Of a DNA stretch of 64,000 nt, positions 60,634 to 64,000 are shown in pieces. The DNA is taken from NCBI GenBank assembly GCA_035345875.1, contig DAORDH010000019.1, positions 1 through 64,000 on the forward strand, in the 5' to 3' direction. This DNA is from UBA2033 sp035345875 (GTDB lineage Bacteria > Spirochaetota > Leptospiria > Leptospirales > Leptospiraceae). A program made the translations under genes and the position numbers. Numbering within the stretch: the first letter of the stretch is position 1; every line of letters begins with the position of its first letter. Under the pieces are notes generated by a model. That model saw nothing but the letters and a program-made list of their open reading frames with translations. It was not told where the DNA came from and did not search any database.

Positions 60634-62106
60634 TTATGCGTGAGATGTTTTAAACTGAGTGTCTATTTTTTCTAGATACTTGGTAAATACTGCTTCATTG
60701 TCTAACTTAAAGTTTTTAAGTATTTCCTGATTGATAGTAAAGAAGTTCGCTCTTCCATCTAACGCATCAAGCATCATATTTGCTAGATATACAATCTCTA
60801 ACAAATCTCTATGCTCTGCTGGTGCCAAAAATGGTCTATGGTGAAATTCAACTATATGAACTAAGTCATCAGGGAAAGACCATTTTTTAAGTAAACGGGC
60901 TCCAATATCAGCATGACTAATTCCAAAAGTAAACTCCTCAATTAGAACAGAACTATCCTTCTCTTGAATCTGAAGATTTGTCATTTTTTCAACGACTTTT
61001 TTATCGAGTGATAGAATAATTAACTTACCAATATCATGAAGAAGACCACCTGTCGCTGCTAAGTCTGAAATTTTATGTTTAGAATTATCTACTGCAATTA
61101 CTTTTGCAAAGAAACTACATTTAGCACAATGATCCCATATCTTTTGCACTTTGTCATAACGATTTCCCATGATCTTTCGAACTCCAGAAACATATAACAT
61201 ATTCTTGATGTTCTTAAGACCAACGACCTTAACTGCAGATAAAACAGTATTCGCCTTATTTCTAGTGATAAAAAGAGAAGAATTGGAAAGCTTTAATAGA
61301 TCTGCACTTAAAACAGCATCTTTTTCAATTTCGGCTGTTAAAATATTTATATCAGTGTCTGGTTTATTACAAAGATTAATAATTTTGCTCACACTTTGTG
61401 GAAGCGGTGGAAGTCCATCAATTTCATTTAAGATTTGTTCATTGAATTTGCTATTTGTAACAATAGGTATGACTTTTCCTGGAATTGTAAAATGTGCGAT
61501 AGTCTTATCACTTTGAAATTCAATATTAAAGTTTTCTCTTCCAATCCCAGAATTCTTTAAAAGAATCTGTGTAAGAATCAATCCTAAACCCGCACTCTCA
61601 GTGGAGTCAGACATATCCATAAACGCATCCGATAGGTCATTGTATTTTTTTGCTGCTTCAATGCGTTTGTGAATCCTCTGCTGCTCTTCTGGAAGCACAG
61701 GTGCATTATTTTCAGCTTTAATATAAAGTGTATTATCTTTAATTTTTGCTTCGAACTGTATGTAAAATTCAGATTTGTCTAGGAAATCTTGCTGTTCATT
61801 CCATTTCATGGTCACTTCTTCTGCGAAAACAGCCATCCCTTTTTGATAGTCATCTGGATTGGATATATCTAGCGATTCACGTATAAAATAGAGTCTTTTT
61901 GCATTTGCCTTGCTGGCATTGTATAATATTTCCTTAAGAACAGTAAAAGAAACTTCTAATAAGAATAATTGATCGAAATATGCCAATATATGGATGAACA
62001 AAACATGAAATTCTTGTAATATCTTGTCGTTAGTATATTTAAATCGTACGGAAACAGGTTGTCCTTTTATTAGCTTAGAAACTATATCGTTTATATCTAA
62101 AAGCAT
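60634..62106 (-). CDS. GHKL ATPase-like + HDOD domain signalling protein
   Basis: A 490-residue cytoplasmic protein. AAGGGA lies 6 bases before ATG 62106. The N-terminal half (about 1-215) resembles a histidine-kinase-type ATPase: N box VLKEILYNASKANAKR and a G2-like ESAGLGLILTQILLKN; the G1 Asp position is in a degenerate IKAENNAPV. No H-box is present. The C-terminal half (about 230-480) is HDOD: LPPLPQSVSKIINLCN, ILTAEIEKDAVLSADLLKLSN, the HD pair in GGLLHDIGKLII, and HADIGARLLKKWSFPDDLV with VEFHHRPF. HDOD proteins act in signalling and motility control. The pairing with a GHKL module in one chain is unusual. Confidence 0.85.
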   Translation of the reverse strand: MLLDINDIVSKLIKGQPVSVRFKYTNDKILQEFHVLFIHILAYFDQLFLLEVSFTVLKEILYNASKANAKRLYFIRESLDISNPDDYQKGMAVFAEEVTMKWNEQQDFLDKSEFYIQFEAKIKDNTLYIKAENNAPVLPEEQQRIHKRIEAAKKYNDLSDAFMDMSDSTESAGLGLILTQILLKNSGIGRENFNIEFQSDKTIAHFTIPGKVIPIVTNSKFNEQILNEIDGLPPLPQSVSKIINLCNKPDTDINILTAEIEKDAVLSADLLKLSNSSLFITRNKANTVLSAVKVVGLKNIKNMLYVSGVRKIMGNRYDKVQKIWDHCAKCSFFAKVIAVDNSKHKISDLAATGGLLHDIGKLIILSLDKKVVEKMTNLQIQEKDSSVLIEEFTFGISHADIGARLLKKWSFPDDLVHIVEFHHRPFLAPAEHRDLLEIVYLANMMLDALDGRANFFTINQEILKNFKLDNEAVFTKYLEKIDTQFKTSHA

Positions 62107-62250
62107 CGTATGTCCCTTGTACTAAGAACAGTAAGTTATTGCAAGATTTTTTATTGAAACTAAATGATTTCAAGAGATTTAATTTTTACAAATTTTAATG
62201 CTATTTTGTCCTACCCTTTGCCTAAACTGAATTCAGTGAGGTGAAAGAAA

Positions 62251-62481
62251 ATGATAAACAAAGTTGCGAAACAAGGCTATAAATCATTCGAAGATACTCC
62301 AGAATTGCAGGAGGACAATTTTCAAAATTTAGAATCAATGGTAGAATCCCTTCTTTCATCCATGAATCAAAAGAAGAGCGATAAAAAAAAGAAGCAAACA
62401 ACTCCAAAAAATTGGAAAAAATCAAAAAAGAAAAAAAGATCGGAAGAAATTGGGATCATTGAACTTCCATTTACTTTCTAA
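62251..62481 (+). CDS. Small basic protein, 76 residues
   Basis: ATG 62251 has AGGTGA upstream. The product is hydrophilic, with an acidic helical first half (KSFEDTPELQEDNFQNLESM) and a very Lys-rich second half (KKSDKKKKQ, KKSKKKKRSEEI), ending with a hydrophobic GIIELPFTF. Such proteins can bind nucleic acids; no family recognised. A downstream hairpin supports an independent transcript. Confidence 0.6.
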   Translation: MINKVAKQGYKSFEDTPELQEDNFQNLESMVESLLSSMNQKKSDKKKKQTTPKNWKKSKKKKRSEEIGIIELPFTF

Positions 62482-62490
62482 TATATTGAA

Positions 62491-62521
62491 AGCAAGTTGA
62501 ACACGGACAATTCAACTTGCT
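62491..62521. terminator. Hairpin after the small basic protein gene
   Basis: AGCAAGTTGAA (62491-62501) pairs with TTCAACTTGCT (62511-62521) around a 9-base loop. Only a short, interrupted T-run follows. It may also terminate the minus-strand glycosyltransferase transcript. Confidence 0.6.
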
Positions 62522-62570
62522 TCTTCAAAATCACCAGAAAATGGTGCTCATTTCCAAATCAAAGTATCTC

Positions 62571-64000
62571 TTATTTTTTTTCCGTTTTTCCACTCTCATT
62601 TAGCACATATAAATCATAATTTACATTATTGATTTCTTTAATTTCTTTTTCCAAGGTATAATTCTTTAAAAAATCTCCTAACTCTGGGAATGTTTGAAAT
62701 AAATCTTTTTTAACTCGAAAAGTCCCTTCTCGATTTAAAACAATTATATCAGGTTTATTTTTTTGCAGACTTTGCATCATATCTTTTTTGTATTTATCCA
62801 TAGCCGGATGCTCATTATAAAAAACATATGCTTCAGGATATCTGCTAGCGAGTATCATATCTTGATTCATAATCGCACTGAGAGAAACGGAATGATATGC
62901 TTCGAAAATTTGAATTTTTGTAGGTCTGTTTTTTACACTCTGATTCAAACTTTTAATCGCTTCTAATGTTTCCGTTTTAGGAAAATCTTTTTTACTTTGA
63001 TTCCATTCATAATATAAATTTGTTCCTTTATAAAGGCGTAATGATCTAGCTTGTTGAAAAATAAGCGTTATGCATACCAAGAAAATTACAAAAGAAGCAA
63101 TAATTTTTTTACCGCTCTCATTATTTAGAGCTATTTGAAATAAATAATTTATTAAGAAGGTTACAATCAAAACACAAGCAAACCACATTGGGAAGAGATG
63201 ATAAGCAAAACCTTTTGCTTGTATTAAATAATTTAATAAACCAGTAATTAGTATAAAAAGTGGTCCAATATCCACTTTGCCTCTAAACAGTAAAAACAAA
63301 TAAAATAAGATTATGCTTAAATGAAATAATGATAAATGACCGTTATTCTGAAATTCAAAGATTGGTTCATTTAAAGGAATAAACCAATGGGAGAAAGAAA
63401 AAGTAAAAATATTTAATAAAAGCTGAGAAGGAGAAATAATCTCTAATGATAAAGATAAATCTCGAAAATAAGACAACCATTGATCAAACGCAACAAACAT
63501 GATTCCTTTATAGAGAAATGGCAATAGTGTCATAAAAAGGATAATTAAAGAACCAAGGAAAATACTGATATAAAAAGTTAAGTTTTCTTTGATTGAAACC
63601 TTTCGCTCTTTTAAATCAATGATGAAGAGAGATAACAAAATACATCCAAGCAATATGATTGCAGTAGGCTTTATTAAAACGGTAATTAGTATGTATATCC
63701 CAATTAAAAAACCATGTTTTATTCTAGATTTTCCCTCCCTTATTTTATCATAAGAGATTAAACTTAAAATCCAGAAAGGCAACATCATTGTCTCTCTTTG
63801 CAAGGCTCCGAAGTTGGTTGCATTTTCTTCTAACGTCAAACAAAGAGTAGCTCCGAAGAATGCAAATAGGGTTGGAATTTTTCTATTTAAATAAACAAAT
63901 GTAGTTCCAGAAAATAAAATCAGCCAAGTAACATCAAAAAGACGAAATCCAAAGGAAGAATTACCAAATATTTTTAACGCGAACCAATTTATATATATGG
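62571..64000 (-). CDS. Membrane glycosyltransferase-like protein (ArnT/PMT type), 5' end cut by window
   Basis: The frame is open from the window end to the stop at 62571, so about 476 C-terminal residues are visible and the start lies beyond base 64000. At least nine hydrophobic helices fill the first 300 residues, followed by a soluble C-terminal domain (KIQIFEAYHSVSLSAIMNQ, DIIVLNREGTFRV). The short loop SSFGFRLFDVTW and TLEENATNFGALQRETMMLP are consistent with GT-C polyprenyl-phosphate sugar transferases acting on the periplasmic face. An apparent start at TTG 63839 is internal to this frame. Confidence 0.75.
   Translation of the reverse strand, partial: IYINWFALKIFGNSSFGFRLFDVTWLILFSGTTFVYLNRKIPTLFAFFGATLCLTLEENATNFGALQRETMMLPFWILSLISYDKIREGKSRIKHGFLIGIYILITVLIKPTAIILLGCILLSLFIIDLKERKVSIKENLTFYISIFLGSLIILFMTLLPFLYKGIMFVAFDQWLSYFRDLSLSLEIISPSQLLLNIFTFSFSHWFIPLNEPIFEFQNNGHLSLFHLSIILFYLFLLFRGKVDIGPLFILITGLLNYLIQAKGFAYHLFPMWFACVLIVTFLINYLFQIALNNESGKKIIASFVIFLVCITLIFQQARSLRLYKGTNLYYEWNQSKKDFPKTETLEAIKSLNQSVKNRPTKIQIFEAYHSVSLSAIMNQDMILASRYPEAYVFYNEHPAMDKYKKDMMQSLQKNKPDIIVLNREGTFRVKKDLFQTFPELGDFLKNYTLEKEIKEINNVNYDLYVLNESGKTEKK

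Overview
The window reads as chromosomal sequence from an AT-rich spirochaete of the Leptospira/Leptospiraceae type. This is inferred from gene content. Supporting features are spirochaete-style lipoprotein signals (lipobox ending F/L-x-x-C), a BBP2/OmpL-type porin, Mpl, a DUF115/Maf-like protein, a very large TPR membrane protein resembling the periplasmic flagellar collar protein FlcA, and many membrane-bound signalling proteins. There are about 60 protein-coding genes. I found no tRNA, rRNA, CRISPR array, transposase or phage gene. Most gaps longer than 300 bp are AT-rich leader DNA.

Layout. 1-6.5 kb: end of a histidine kinase, a GH18-like secreted protein, yebC, an SMR efflux gene, pheS-mpl and two unknown genes. 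6.5-13.4 kb: a heavy-metal RND efflux operon running leftward (small secreted protein, TolC-like channel, lipoprotein adaptor, RND pump, OM protein). 13.6-16.6 kb: lipoprotein genes around a BBP2 porin that has a near-perfect sigma-54 promoter. 16.6-20.3 kb: a DsbD-like reductase, a DUF1566 lipoprotein gene broken by an in-frame TAG, and an amt-glnK ammonium operon whose PII lacks the uridylylated Tyr. 20.7-23.3 kb: an OmpA-like lipoprotein, a degenerate sigma-54-activator-like ATPase and a membrane tyrosine phosphatase in one operon. 23.4-28.7 kb: map, an RRM protein, and the operon argG-coaD-ndk-ispA-tlyA. 29.3-38.3 kb: a chemoreceptor, a MORN protein, lipoproteins, a DUF115 protein, an Mpo1-like protein and a second prenyl synthase. 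38.7-46.9 kb: a SpoIIE/TPR/STAS partner-switching set beside PBP1A and a membrane sulfatase-type enzyme. 47.1-50.9 kb: small secreted proteins, a diguanylate cyclase and the rpmF-plsX-fabG operon. 51-56 kb: the giant TPR protein and a divergent anchored glycogen-binding-like protein. 56-64 kb: fatty acid hydroxylase, [2Fe-2S] protein, hybrid histidine kinase, TPMT-like methyltransferase, an operon of a GHKL-HDOD protein and an ABC ATPase, a small basic protein, and a membrane glycosyltransferase cut by the window end.

No single locus stands out as a complete unknown system. The best leads are the OmpA/degenerate-AAA+/phosphatase operon, the sigma-54 porin near a non-uridylylatable PII, the GHKL-HDOD fusion with its ABC ATPase, the DPF-repeat TPR protein, and three intergenic elements: a three-copy dispersed repeat, a 9-bp inverted repeat with a 21-bp spacer, and a 28-bp palindrome.
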